From Mycolicibacterium sp. (GTDB lineage Bacteria > Actinomycetota > Actinomycetes > Mycobacteriales > Mycobacteriaceae), in assembly GCF_017853185.1 (NCBI RefSeq), contig NZ_JAFMJZ010000009.1, positions 1 to 43,792 of the forward strand: a stretch of DNA of 43,792 nucleotides, written 5' to 3'. The notes under the pieces were generated by a model that was not told the origin of the DNA, made no database searches, and worked only from the letters and a program-made list of their open reading frames with translations. The position numbers and the translations under genes were made by a program. Positions 19,152-28,724 of the stretch are shown here, one piece after another (the first letter of the stretch is position 1; each line of letters opens with the position of its first letter).

Positions 19152-20000
19152 TCAGTCCAGCGCGGCCAGCGTGCCGGCCAGTCGCTCGACGTGGGCGGCG
19201 ACCTCCGGCTCGGATTTGTCCGGCAGGCCGAACAGCACCTCGGTGACGCCGATGCTCTTCCAGTGCTCGAGCTTCTCCGGTACCGGCTTGAAGTCCAGTG
19301 CCACGATGCTGGGGGCGCCGTCACGGCCCGCTGCTGCCCAGATGTCCTGGAGCATCCGGACCGGCTCGTCGATGACGAAGTCGCGGGGGGTGGTGATCCA
19401 GCCATCCGCCGACCGGGCGATCCACTTGAAGTTCTTCTCGGTGCCGGCCGCACCCACCAGCACGGGGATGTGCGACTGGACCGGCTTCGGCCAGGCCCAG
19501 CTGGGACCGAAGTTGACGAACTCGCCTTCGTAGGAGGCTTCTTCCTTTGTCCACAATTCCCGCATCGCCTCGATGTACTCGCGCAGCATGGTGCGCCGCC
19601 GTCCGGGCGGGACGTTGTGGTCGGCCAGTTCGTCGGTGTTCCAGCCGAATCCGACGCCCAGGCTGACCCGCCCGCCGGACAGGTGGTCGAGGGTGGCGAT
19701 CGTTTTCGCCAGGCTGATCGGATCGTGCTCGACCGGCAGTGCGACCGCGGTGGACAGCCGCACCCGGGAGGTGACCGCACAGGCGGTGCCCAGGCTGACC
19801 CAGGGATCCAGGGTGCGCATGTAGCGGTCGTCGGGCAGTTCCTCGCCACCGGTGGTCGGATGCGCCGCCTCCCGCTTGACCGGGATGTGGGTGTGCTCGG
19901 GCACATAGAACGTGGTGAAGCCGTGATCGTCAGCGAGTTTCGCGGCGGCCGCCGGTGTGATGCCCCGGTCGCTGGTGAACAGAACGAGCCCGTAATCCAT
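19152..20000 (-). CDS. LLM-class (F420-dependent type) oxidoreductase, Rv0953c-like
   Basis: MDYGLVLFTSDRGITPAAAAKLADDHGFTTFYVPEHTHIP, TLDHLSGGRVSLGVGFGWNTDE, LREYIEAMRELWTKEEASYEGEFVNF. Confidence 0.92.
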   Translation of the reverse strand: MDYGLVLFTSDRGITPAAAAKLADDHGFTTFYVPEHTHIPVKREAAHPTTGGEELPDDRYMRTLDPWVSLGTACAVTSRVRLSTAVALPVEHDPISLAKTIATLDHLSGGRVSLGVGFGWNTDELADHNVPPGRRRTMLREYIEAMRELWTKEEASYEGEFVNFGPSWAWPKPVQSHIPVLVGAAGTEKNFKWIARSADGWITTPRDFVIDEPVRMLQDIWAAAGRDGAPSIVALDFKPVPEKLEHWKSIGVTEVLFGLPDKSEPEVAAHVERLAGTLAALD

Positions 20001-20008
20001 TCCAGAAT

Positions 20009-20022
20009 TAGAACGTGTTCTA
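20009..20022. promoter_or_regulatory. Candidate KstR-type operator
   Basis: TAGAAC-gt-GTTCTA, 6-bp perfect arms, immediately upstream of the LLM gene; matches TnnAACnnGTTnnA. Confidence 0.65.
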
Positions 20023-20104
20023 CTGCCGGGGGCAAGACAGCGGGTCGTGCCGGTGACACGCCGCTGCCCGGGCCGGTCCGGGCCGGTGCGATAGCGTGGT
20101 GAAC

Positions 20105-20956
20105 ATGACTTATCCGCCGAACAACCCCGGCTATCCGGCGCCCCAGCAACCCGGTGGCTACGGCGCTCCACCTGCTCCCGGCGCCCCGGGCCCGCTGGGC
20201 GGGTACCCGGCCGCGCCGGCTGCACCGGCAGTATCGGCTCCGGCCGCACCGGCTGGGGCCACCAGGCTGCCGGGCCTGCTGGCTGCCGCCGGGGCAGGAC
20301 TCGGTCTGGCCGCGTACCTCGCCAGCTTCGGGCCGCTGCTCAAGATCAACGCCGACATCGGGCCGTTCGGCGGCGCGTCGTTCACCGCCAGTGGCCTGAG
20401 CTACTGGACCATCGCGGCGCTGACCGCCTCGCTGCTGGCCGCCGTCAGCCTGCTGCCGAAAGGCCCCAAAGCAACGACGGGGACCTACACCCCGATCGTG
20501 GCGGTGGCCGCAGTATTGGGTGTGCTGCTGGTGATCGGTCAGATCATCAACCGCCCCAACGGTTTCTCCATCGGTTGGGCGCTGTGGGCGGTGCTGCTGT
20601 TCACCACCTTCCAGGCGGTCGCGGCGGTGGCCGCGCTGCTGTTCGAGTCGGGTGTCCTCACCGCCCCGGCACCGCGACCGCACTATGAGCAGTACGGCCA
20701 GTACGGTCCGCCCCCCGGCGGCTACTACCCGCAGGGTCAGCGTCCCGGCTACCCGGCGCCGTACGGCAACTACCCGACCGGCGGATTCGGCCAGGAGCAT
20801 TTCTCCGGGTCCGACGCCGACGCGCCGCCGACCCCGCCGACCGGCATCCCCGGCCTCCCGCCCACTTCGGGTTCGGCTGCTGCGGGTCCGGCTGCTGCGC
20901 AGCCGCCGGCACCCGAGTCGCCTCAGGGTCCGGGTTCCGGCTCGGCGCAGTCCTGA
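20105..20956 (+). CDS. DUF5336 family membrane protein (Rv0954/34 kDa antigen-like)
   Basis: Pro/Gly/Ala-rich N-terminus (MTYPPNNPGYPAPQQPGGYG), four TM segments, Tyr/Pro-rich C-terminal tail; TAGCGT-N7-ATG just upstream. Confidence 0.85.
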   Translation: MTYPPNNPGYPAPQQPGGYGAPPAPGAPGPLGGYPAAPAAPAVSAPAAPAGATRLPGLLAAAGAGLGLAAYLASFGPLLKINADIGPFGGASFTASGLSYWTIAALTASLLAAVSLLPKGPKATTGTYTPIVAVAAVLGVLLVIGQIINRPNGFSIGWALWAVLLFTTFQAVAAVAALLFESGVLTAPAPRPHYEQYGQYGPPPGGYYPQGQRPGYPAPYGNYPTGGFGQEHFSGSDADAPPTPPTGIPGLPPTSGSAAAGPAAAQPPAPESPQGPGSGSAQS

Positions 20957-20980
20957 CCGCGCGCTACTCACGACCTCGCC

Positions 20981-22447
20981 TTGGCGGACAGGCTTCAGAC
21001 TGCAGGTACCTCCTCTTCCGTAGGTACCCCACAGTCCCGTGATCTGGTCCGAGTTGCATTCGGGCCATCCCTGGTGGCGCTTGCCATCATCGCGGCGATC
21101 ACGCTCGTCCAGCTGGTCGTCGCCAACAGCGATCTGACCGGCACGCTCGGGGCGGTGGCCAGCATGTGGCTGGCCGCGCATCTGGTTCCGGTGTCGATCG
21201 CCGGCCAGCAACTCGGCGTGCTGCCACTGGTTCCGGCGGCGGCGATGGTGTGGGCCACCGCGCGAACCACCGCACAGATCACCCCGGCGCGGGGTTCGTG
21301 GTTCGTGATCCGCTGGATCGTCGCCTCCGCACTGGGCGGTCCGCTCCTGATCGCGGCGGTCTGCCTGGCCGTCGTGCACGACGCGGCCTCGGTGATCACC
21401 GTGCTGCAGACGCCCAACGCGTTGGGCGCGTTCTCACTCGTTCTCCTCATCCACGGTCTGGGCGTGCTCTTCGGCGTCGGCCCCCGGCTGGCGCCGCGAG
21501 TGCTGGCCAGGTTCGGCTTGCCGGGTTGGCTGGTCGACACCGTGCGGCCGGCCGCCATCGGGGTGCTGACCCTGCTGGCGTTGTCGTGCGCAGTGGTCGC
21601 GGCCTCCCTGGTCGTGCACTGGGGGACCATGCACGAACTGTTCGGCATCACCGACTCGTTCTTCGGCCAGCTCAGCCTGGGACTGCTGTCGCTGCTGTAC
21701 CTGCCCAACGTGGTGGTGGGCGCGGCCGCGGTGGCGGTCGGGTCCAGCGCACACATCGGCTTCGCCACCTTCAGCGCGTTCACGGTGTTCGGCGGCGACA
21801 TCCCGGCCCTGCCGATCCTGGCCGCGGTGCCCACGCCCCCGCTGGGGCCGGTATGGGTGGCGTTGCTGATCGTCGGCGCCGCCTCCGGGGTGGCGCTGGG
21901 ACAGCAGTGCGCCCTGCGGCCCGCGCCGCTGCCGATCGCGACGGCCAAGCTGGCGGTGGCTTCGGCGCTGGCGGCGGTGACCCTGGCACTGCTCGGATTC
22001 GCCGGCGGCGGACCGCTGGGCAACTTCGGCTCGATCGGGGTGGATCAGGCGACCTTCGCGCCAGGAGTGTTCATCTGGTTCTTCCTCATCGGCGGGATGA
22101 CGGTGGCGATGGCCGGTGGAATCACCCCCCGGCCGAAGCGGCCCGCGCCGGTGGTCCCGGTCGACGTGGCCGACGAGGCCGACGGGGTCGACGGGGCCGA
22201 CGAGATGGACGGGGTCGACGGGGCCGACGGGGAGGACGACTCTGAACCGATCACCGAGTCGTTCGCAGTTCCGGAGCCTGAAGCTGAACCCGAAGGCGAG
22301 ACCGGGCCGGAGGACGAGTCCGTCGTGCCCGGGCCGGCCGCCGAACCGAGTGCGCCGCCCCCGGTCAAGCCGGCACCGGAGGCGGAGGACGTGGAAGACC
22401 TGATGTTCGTCGATGGCGATATCGAGGCCGACAAACCTGACGGATAG
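20981..22447 (+). CDS. perM: PerM-like polytopic membrane protein (cell-division protein, Rv0955-like)
   Basis: RDLVRVAFGPSLVALAIIAAITLVQLVVANSDLTGTLGAVASMWLAAHLVPVSIAGQQLGVLPLVPAAAMVWATART; position between the Rv0954-like gene and purN; acidic C-terminal tail. Confidence 0.85.
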   Translation: MADRLQTAGTSSSVGTPQSRDLVRVAFGPSLVALAIIAAITLVQLVVANSDLTGTLGAVASMWLAAHLVPVSIAGQQLGVLPLVPAAAMVWATARTTAQITPARGSWFVIRWIVASALGGPLLIAAVCLAVVHDAASVITVLQTPNALGAFSLVLLIHGLGVLFGVGPRLAPRVLARFGLPGWLVDTVRPAAIGVLTLLALSCAVVAASLVVHWGTMHELFGITDSFFGQLSLGLLSLLYLPNVVVGAAAVAVGSSAHIGFATFSAFTVFGGDIPALPILAAVPTPPLGPVWVALLIVGAASGVALGQQCALRPAPLPIATAKLAVASALAAVTLALLGFAGGGPLGNFGSIGVDQATFAPGVFIWFFLIGGMTVAMAGGITPRPKRPAPVVPVDVADEADGVDGADEMDGVDGADGEDDSEPITESFAVPEPEAEPEGETGPEDESVVPGPAAEPSAPPPVKPAPEAEDVEDLMFVDGDIEADKPDG

Positions 22448-22457
22448 GCTCATCGCC

Positions 22458-23081
22458 GTGCCCGATCCGATCCAGCCGCCCAGCGTCCCGGCCCGGATCG
22501 TCGTGCTGGCCTCGGGAACCGGATCGCTGCTGGAGTCGGTGCTGCGCTCCGCCGTCGGCGACTATCCCGCCCGGGTGGTGGCGGTCGGGGTGGACCGGGA
22601 CTGCCGGGCCGCCAAGATCGCGGCCGACGCCGGCATCCCGTCCTACACCGTGCGCCTCGGAGACCACCCGGACCGCGATGCTTGGGACGGCGCCCTCGCG
22701 GAGGCCACCGCCGCCCATGACCCGGATCTGATCGTCTCGGCCGGATTCATGAAAATCCTTGGGCCGCAGTTCCTCTCCCGGTTTCCCGGCCGGGTGATCA
22801 ACACCCATCCCGCTCTGCTGCCGGCCTTTCCCGGTGCCCACGGGGTGCCAGACGCCCTGGCCTACGGGGTGAAGGTCACCGGCTGCACGGTGCATGTGGT
22901 CGATTCCGGGGTGGACACCGGACCGATCCTGGCGCAGGAGGCCGTCGAAGTCCTCGACGGCGACGATGAAGAGACTCTGCACGAACGCATCAAGGTCGTC
23001 GAACGGCGACTGCTGGTGGACGTGCTGGCCGCGCTGTCGACGCGCGGGGTGACGTGGAGCGGTAGAAAGGCGGTCTTCTAG
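22458..23081 (+). CDS. purN: Phosphoribosylglycinamide formyltransferase
   Basis: VVLASGTGSLLESVLRSAVGDYPARVVAVGVDRDCRAAKIA, SAGFMKILGP, NTHPALLPAFPGAHG. GTG start at 22458 preferred over 22413 (inside perM). Confidence 0.95.
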   Translation: MPDPIQPPSVPARIVVLASGTGSLLESVLRSAVGDYPARVVAVGVDRDCRAAKIAADAGIPSYTVRLGDHPDRDAWDGALAEATAAHDPDLIVSAGFMKILGPQFLSRFPGRVINTHPALLPAFPGAHGVPDALAYGVKVTGCTVHVVDSGVDTGPILAQEAVEVLDGDDEETLHERIKVVERRLLVDVLAALSTRGVTWSGRKAVF

Positions 23082-24665
23082 ATGGCGGCGCAGACATTGA
23101 TCGGCAAGAGGCCGATCCGGCGTGCACTGATCAGCGTGTACGACAAGAGCGGTCTGATCCCGTTGGCCCAGGGACTGCACGACGCCGGGGTCGACATCGT
23201 CTCCACCGGGTCGACCGCCAAGACCATCGCCGACAAAGGCATTCCGGTCACGCCGGTCGAGTTCGTCACCGGCTTCCCGGAGATCCTCGACGGCCGGGTC
23301 AAGACCCTGCATCCGCACATCCACGCCGGCCTGCTGGCGGACACCCGCAACCCCGAACATGTTGCGGCCCTGGCGAAGCTGAAGATCGAGGCCTTCGATC
23401 TCGTGGTGGTCAACCTGTATCCGTTCAGCGAGACCGTCGACTCCGGTGCCGAGATGGACGAGTGCGTGGAGCAGATCGACATCGGCGGTCCGTCGATGGT
23501 CCGCGCGTCGGCCAAGAACCACGCCAGCGTCGCCGTCGTGGTGGAGCCGCTGGGATACGACGGCGTGCTGGCCGCGGTCCGCAACGGCGGGTTCACCCTC
23601 GAAGAGCGCAAGAAGCTGGCCTCCCTGGCGTTTCGGCACACCGCCGACTACGACGTTGCGGTGGCGAGCTGGATGGAGAGCACCCTCTCGCCGGAACAGG
23701 ACGCCGACGGCGCCGCCCTGCCGCGGTGGTTCGGCCGGAGCTGGCGCCGCACCTCGCAGCTGCGCTACGGCGAGAACCCGCATCAGCGGGCCGCGCTCTA
23801 CAGCGATGACGTGGGCTGGCCGGGGCTGGCCCAGGCCGAGCAGCTGCACGGAAAAGAGATGAGCTACAACAACTTCACCGACGCCGACGCGGCCTGGCGG
23901 GCGGCCTTCGACCACCAGCAGACCTGCGTCGCGATCATCAAGCACGCCAACCCCTGTGGCATCGCGATCTCGTCGGTGTCGGTGGCCGATGCGCACCGCA
24001 AGGCCCACGAGTGCGATCCGCTCAGCGCCTTCGGCGGGGTGATCGCCGCCAACTCAGAGGTCACCGTCGAGATGGCCGAACGCGTGTCGGAGATCTTCAC
24101 CGAGGTCATCATCGCCCCGGCCTACGAAGAGGGCGCAGTCGCCATCCTGGCCCGTAAGAAGAACATCCGGGTGCTGGTCGCCGCCGAGCCGGCGATCGAC
24201 GGGGTGGAGATCCGCCAGATCAGCGGCGGCCTGCTGATGCAGGAGCGCGACGTCCTCACCGCGCCCGGTGACGATCCGGCCAACTGGACGCTGGCCGCCG
24301 GGCAGCCGGCCGATGAGGCGACCCTGGCCGACCTGGTCTTCGCCTGGCGCACCTGCCGGGCGGTCAAGTCCAACGCGATCGTCATCGCAGCCGACGGCGC
24401 GACCGTCGGGGTCGGGATGGGTCAGGTTAACCGGGTGGATGCCGCCCGGTTGGCGGTCGAGCGCGGCGGCGACCGGGTATCCGGTGCGGTGGCGGCCTCC
24501 GATGCGTTCTTCCCGTTCCCGGACGGCCTGGAAGTGCTCACCTCAGCGGGGGTCAAGGCGATCGTCCACCCCGGCGGGTCGGTCCGTGATGACGAGGTGA
24601 CCGCGGCGGCCACGGCGGCCGGCATCTCGCTGTATCTGACCGGGGCTCGGCACTTCGCGCACTGA
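23082..24665 (+). CDS. purH: Bifunctional AICAR formyltransferase/IMP cyclohydrolase
   Basis: [68 protein letters not shown] end; stop abuts the purN stop (TAGATG). Confidence 0.98.
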   Translation: MAAQTLIGKRPIRRALISVYDKSGLIPLAQGLHDAGVDIVSTGSTAKTIADKGIPVTPVEFVTGFPEILDGRVKTLHPHIHAGLLADTRNPEHVAALAKLKIEAFDLVVVNLYPFSETVDSGAEMDECVEQIDIGGPSMVRASAKNHASVAVVVEPLGYDGVLAAVRNGGFTLEERKKLASLAFRHTADYDVAVASWMESTLSPEQDADGAALPRWFGRSWRRTSQLRYGENPHQRAALYSDDVGWPGLAQAEQLHGKEMSYNNFTDADAAWRAAFDHQQTCVAIIKHANPCGIAISSVSVADAHRKAHECDPLSAFGGVIAANSEVTVEMAERVSEIFTEVIIAPAYEEGAVAILARKKNIRVLVAAEPAIDGVEIRQISGGLLMQERDVLTAPGDDPANWTLAAGQPADEATLADLVFAWRTCRAVKSNAIVIAADGATVGVGMGQVNRVDAARLAVERGGDRVSGAVAASDAFFPFPDGLEVLTSAGVKAIVHPGGSVRDDEVTAAATAAGISLYLTGARHFAH

Positions 24666-24714
24666 CGCGCCGCGCCAAGCGCGTCGCGTCGGACATGACG
24701 CGCCAAGCGCGTCA
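24663..24714 (+). repeat. Two related hairpins at and after the purH stop
   Basis: GACGCG-cc-GCGC-caa-GCGC-gt-CGCGTC (24664-24690) and TGACGCGC-CAA-GCGCGTCA (24696-24714). Confidence 0.85.
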
Positions 24715-24771
24715 TCGACCTGTCATGGACTTCTGCGGCGGCTGCTCGACAGCAGTCGTAGCGTGGGGGGC

Positions 24772-26163
24772 GTGACTGCACCGACAGCTGAAACTCCGCC
24801 CGGACCCACCACCGTCGGCGAACTGCGTGCCTCCGGCCACCGCGAGCGCAGTGTCAAGCAGGAGATCCGGGAGAACCTGCTGGCCGCACTGGCGGGCGGC
24901 GAGGTCGTCTGGCCTGGAATCTTCGGCTTCGAAGACACCGTGTTGCCGCAATTGGAGCGTGCCCTGATCGCCGGGCACGACATGGTCCTGCTCGGCGAGC
25001 GGGGCCAGGGCAAGACCCGGCTGCTGCGCTCGCTGGCCAACCTGCTCGACGAGTGGACTCCGGTGATCGCCGGCGCCGAACTCGGTGAGCACCCGTACTC
25101 GCCGATCACTCCGGAGTCGATCCGCCGGGCCGCGGAATTGGGCGACGATCTGCCGGTCAGCTGGCGGCACCGCAGCGAGCGTTACACCGAGAAGCTCGCG
25201 ACACCGGACACCAGCGTGGCCGACCTGGTCGGTGACATCGACCCGATCAAGGTGGCCGAGGGTCGCACCCTGGGTGATCCGGAGACCATCGCCTACGGCC
25301 TGATCCCGCGCTCGCACCGCGGCATCGTGGCGGTCAACGAACTCCCGGATCTTGCTGAGCGCATTCAGGTTTCGATGCTCAACGTGATGGAGGAGCGCGA
25401 CATCCAGGTCCGCGGCTACACCCTGCGGCTGCCGCTGGACGTCCTGGTGGTGGCCAGCGCCAACCCGGAGGACTACACCAACCGCGGCCGGATCATCACC
25501 CCGCTCAAGGACCGGTTCGGCGCGGAGATCCGCACCCACTACCCGCGTGAACTCGACGCGGAGGTCGGCGTCATCATCCAGGAGGCGCAGCTGACCGCCG
25601 AGGTCCCGCTGTATCTGCTGCAGATCATCGCCCGCTTCACCCGCTTGCTGCGCGAGTCGCAATCGGTGGACCAGCGGTCCGGGGTGTCGGCGCGGTTCGC
25701 CATCGCCGCCGCGGAGACCGTCGCCGCCTCGGCGCGACACCGCGACGCGGTGCTCGGTGAGGGTGAGCCGGTGGCGCGGGTGGTGGACCTGGGCACCATC
25801 ATCGACGTGCTGCGCGGCAAGCTGGAGTTCGAGTCCGGCGAGGAGGGCCGCGAGATGGCGGTGCTGGAGCATCTGCTGCGCCGGGCCACCGCCGACACCG
25901 CCCAGAAGTCGCTCGGTGGTATCGACGTCGGCCCCCTGGTGGGCGCGGTCGAGGAGTCCGCCGTGACCACCGGTGAGCAGATCTCGGCCAAGGAGGTGCT
26001 GCGCGCGCTGCCGGCCCTGCCGGTGATCGACAAGATCGCCGAGCGGCTGGGCGCGAAGACCGAGGGGGAGCGGGCCGCCGCGCTGGAACTGGCGCTGGAG
26101 GCGCTGTACCTGGCCAAGAAGATCGACAAGAGTTCCCAGGACGGCGAGACGGTGTACGGGTAG
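24772..26163 (+). CDS. MoxR/Mg-chelatase-like AAA+ ATPase (Rv0958-like)
   Basis: LLGERGQGKTRLLRSL Walker A, GIVAVNELPDL, SANPEDYTNRGRIITPLKDRF; GTG start at 24772 at fixed distance from TAGCGT. Confidence 0.93.
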   Translation: MTAPTAETPPGPTTVGELRASGHRERSVKQEIRENLLAALAGGEVVWPGIFGFEDTVLPQLERALIAGHDMVLLGERGQGKTRLLRSLANLLDEWTPVIAGAELGEHPYSPITPESIRRAAELGDDLPVSWRHRSERYTEKLATPDTSVADLVGDIDPIKVAEGRTLGDPETIAYGLIPRSHRGIVAVNELPDLAERIQVSMLNVMEERDIQVRGYTLRLPLDVLVVASANPEDYTNRGRIITPLKDRFGAEIRTHYPRELDAEVGVIIQEAQLTAEVPLYLLQIIARFTRLLRESQSVDQRSGVSARFAIAAAETVAASARHRDAVLGEGEPVARVVDLGTIIDVLRGKLEFESGEEGREMAVLEHLLRRATADTAQKSLGGIDVGPLVGAVEESAVTTGEQISAKEVLRALPALPVIDKIAERLGAKTEGERAAALELALEALYLAKKIDKSSQDGETVYG

Positions 26164-26165
26164 AG

Positions 26166-28139
26166 ATGTCCAGACACGACGCGCGTTACTCCAGCTACAG
26201 CGGCGGCCCGGATCCGCTGGCGCCGCCGGTGGATCTGCGTGAGGCGCTGGAGCAGATCGGTCAGGACGTCATGGAGGGCGCATCTCCGCGGCGCGCGCTG
26301 TCCGAACTACTGCGCCGTGGCAACCAGAATATGAAGGGCGCAGACCGGCTGGCCGCCGAGGTCAACAAGCGGCGCCGGGAATTGTTGCAGCGCAACAACC
26401 TTGACGGGACCCTGCAGGAGATCAAGCAACTGCTCGACGAGGCGGTGCTGGCCGAGCGCAAGGAACTGGCGCGAGCTCTGGACGACGACGCCCGCTTCGC
26501 CGAGATGCAGATCGAGTCGCTGTCCCCGTCGCCGGCCAAGGCGGTGCAGGAACTTTCCGAGTACGACTGGCGCAGTCCCGAGGCCCGCGAAAAATACGGT
26601 CAGATCAAGGATCTGCTCGGCCGGGAGATGCTCGATCAGCGCTTCGCCGGGATGAAGCAGGCACTCGAGAACGCCACCGATGAAGACCGGCAGGCCGTCA
26701 ACGAGATGCTCGACGATCTGAACAGCCTGCTGGACAAGCACTCCCGTGGTGAGGACACCCCGGAGGACTTCGCCGACTTCATGGCCAAGCACGGCCGGCA
26801 CTTCCCGGAGAACCCGGGCAATGTCGAAGAGCTTCTGGACTCGCTGGCCCAGCGGGCGGCTGCTGCGCAGCGCTTCCGCAACAGTCTTTCTCCCGAGCAG
26901 CGGGCCGAGTTGGATGCCCTGGCGCAGCAGGCTTTCGGTTCGCCGCAGCTGATGGAGTCGCTGAGCCGGCTGGACTCGCATCTGCGCGCCGCCCGGCCCG
27001 GCGAGGACTGGGACGGTTCTTCGGAGTTCTCCGGCGAGAACCCGCTCGGCATGGGAGCCGGTGCGCAGGCGCTGGCCGACATCGCCGAGCTCGAGCAACT
27101 CGCCGAGCAGCTGTCGCAGAGTTATTCCGGTGCCACCATGGACGACGTCGATCTCGACGCCCTGGCCCGCCAGCTCGGGGACCAGGCCGCCGTCGACGCC
27201 CGGACGCTGGCCGAACTGGAACGCGCTCTGATGAACCAGGGTTTCCTGGACCGTGGCTCCGACGGAAAGTGGCGGCTTTCCCCGAAAGCCATGCGGCAAC
27301 TCGGCAAGGCCGCGCTTCGCGATGTGGCCCAACAACTTTCGGGCCGGCACGGCGAACGGGAGACCCGGCGAGCCGGAGCCGCGGGCGAACTGACCGGTGC
27401 CACCCGGCCGTGGGAGTTCGGCGACACCGAGCCGTGGAACGTCACCAGGACGATCACCAACGCCGTGCTGCGCCGCGCCGGCAGCCTCGACGCCGACGCC
27501 GCCCTGCGGATCGCCGTCGACGACGTCGAGGTCTCCGAAACCGAGACCCGCACCCAGGCGGTGGTGGCGCTGCTGGTGGACACCTCGTTCTCGATGGTGA
27601 TGGAGAACCGGTGGCTGCCGATGAAGCGCACGGCACTGGCGCTCAACCATCTGGTGAGCACCCGGTTCCGTGCCGATGCGTTGCAGATCATCGCCTTCGG
27701 CCGGTACGCCCGCACCGTCACCGCCGCGGAGTTGACCGGCCTGGAGGGGGTGTACGAGCAGGGTACGAACCTGCACCACGCACTCGCGCTGGCCGCCCGG
27801 CATCTGCGCCGGCACCCCAATGCCCAGCCGGTGGTGCTGGTGGTCACCGATGGTGAACCGACTGCGCATCTCGAGGACTTCGACGGGCGCGGGTCGTCGG
27901 TCTTCTTTGATTACCCACCGCACCCGCGGACCATCGGACACACGGTGCGGGGTTTCGACGAGGTCGCCCGACTCGGCGCACAGGTGACGATCTTCCGGCT
28001 CGGCAACGATCCCGGACTGGCCCGGTTCATCGACGACATGGCCCGCCGGGTGGAGGGCCGGGTGGTGGTGCCCGATCTGGACGGCCTCGGGGCGGCGGTG
28101 GTCGGGGACTATCTGCGGACCCGGCGGCGCCGTCGCTGA
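26166..28139 (+). CDS. VWA-domain protein, MoxR partner (Rv0959-like)
   Basis: VVALLVDTSFSM MIDAS (DxSxS) and VVLVVTDGEPT; directly follows the AAA+ gene. Confidence 0.93.
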   Translation: MSRHDARYSSYSGGPDPLAPPVDLREALEQIGQDVMEGASPRRALSELLRRGNQNMKGADRLAAEVNKRRRELLQRNNLDGTLQEIKQLLDEAVLAERKELARALDDDARFAEMQIESLSPSPAKAVQELSEYDWRSPEAREKYGQIKDLLGREMLDQRFAGMKQALENATDEDRQAVNEMLDDLNSLLDKHSRGEDTPEDFADFMAKHGRHFPENPGNVEELLDSLAQRAAAAQRFRNSLSPEQRAELDALAQQAFGSPQLMESLSRLDSHLRAARPGEDWDGSSEFSGENPLGMGAGAQALADIAELEQLAEQLSQSYSGATMDDVDLDALARQLGDQAAVDARTLAELERALMNQGFLDRGSDGKWRLSPKAMRQLGKAALRDVAQQLSGRHGERETRRAGAAGELTGATRPWEFGDTEPWNVTRTITNAVLRRAGSLDADAALRIAVDDVEVSETETRTQAVVALLVDTSFSMVMENRWLPMKRTALALNHLVSTRFRADALQIIAFGRYARTVTAAELTGLEGVYEQGTNLHHALALAARHLRRHPNAQPVVLVVTDGEPTAHLEDFDGRGSSVFFDYPPHPRTIGHTVRGFDEVARLGAQVTIFRLGNDPGLARFIDDMARRVEGRVVVPDLDGLGAAVVGDYLRTRRRRR

Positions 28140-28724
28140 CCTGCGCGGCACCGTGGCGAGCAAACACCGGCAAGGGCCCGGTCGGGGAAATTCCGGAGGC
28201 ATCCGTGATGCCGGCGGCGCCGGCCGGCGGCCGTACTGGTTTCCGCTGGTTTCGGCCCGGATCGGGCCGCTTCGGTGGCTGTTATCGCTGTCCGGGTGAT
28301 GCCGGTCAGCCGGCCGCACCATTGCTCACCGGCCGTTATCTGACGGTTACCGCGTGGTCACCATGGGGAACGGGGCTAGGCCATGTTTGCTGACGGCTAA
28401 TGGTGGCCCCGCGCCGGCACCGCTTACGCTCAGGGCGAAAAGGGGTTTCTGGCAAACATTCTTAGGGCTTTTACCACCTGAGAGCAACATGTGAATAGAC
28501 CATGCAATGCCTGATGAACTGCAGCAAACCACCGAAGAGGTCAGTAAAGTCCCCGCTCATCAAGGCGATGTCCGGACCGGCCAAAGATTGACGGCCGTCA
28601 AAATTCCCGGTTCCGTTTGCCGGATGGCAAACATGCCCGTACTATTGGACACGACCATCGAGGATGGATCTCAGCAAATGAGCCCCCGCCGCACGGCGGG
28701 CCGGACTGATGAAGGAATCGCATC

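Noticed and set aside
21005-21028. GGTACCT/AGGTACC inverted repeat at perM 5' end
   Set aside because: Within early coding sequence with a 10-nt loop; no supporting context.
19034-21379. 781-aa minus ORF spanning LLM, DUF5336 and perM
   Set aside because: Crosses unrelated well-supported genes in a wrong frame; Arg/Gly/Pro-rich noise.
22365-24008. 547-aa minus ORF antisense to purN/purH
   Set aside because: Mirror-frame of conserved purine genes.
28253-28269. CGGCCCG-gat-CGGGCCG hairpin after the VWA gene as a terminator
   Set aside because: No U-tract and over 110 nt past the stop; plausible but unsupported.
26307-28322. 671-aa minus ORF antisense to the VWA gene
   Set aside because: Mirror-frame; plus strand has MIDAS and MoxR-partner context.
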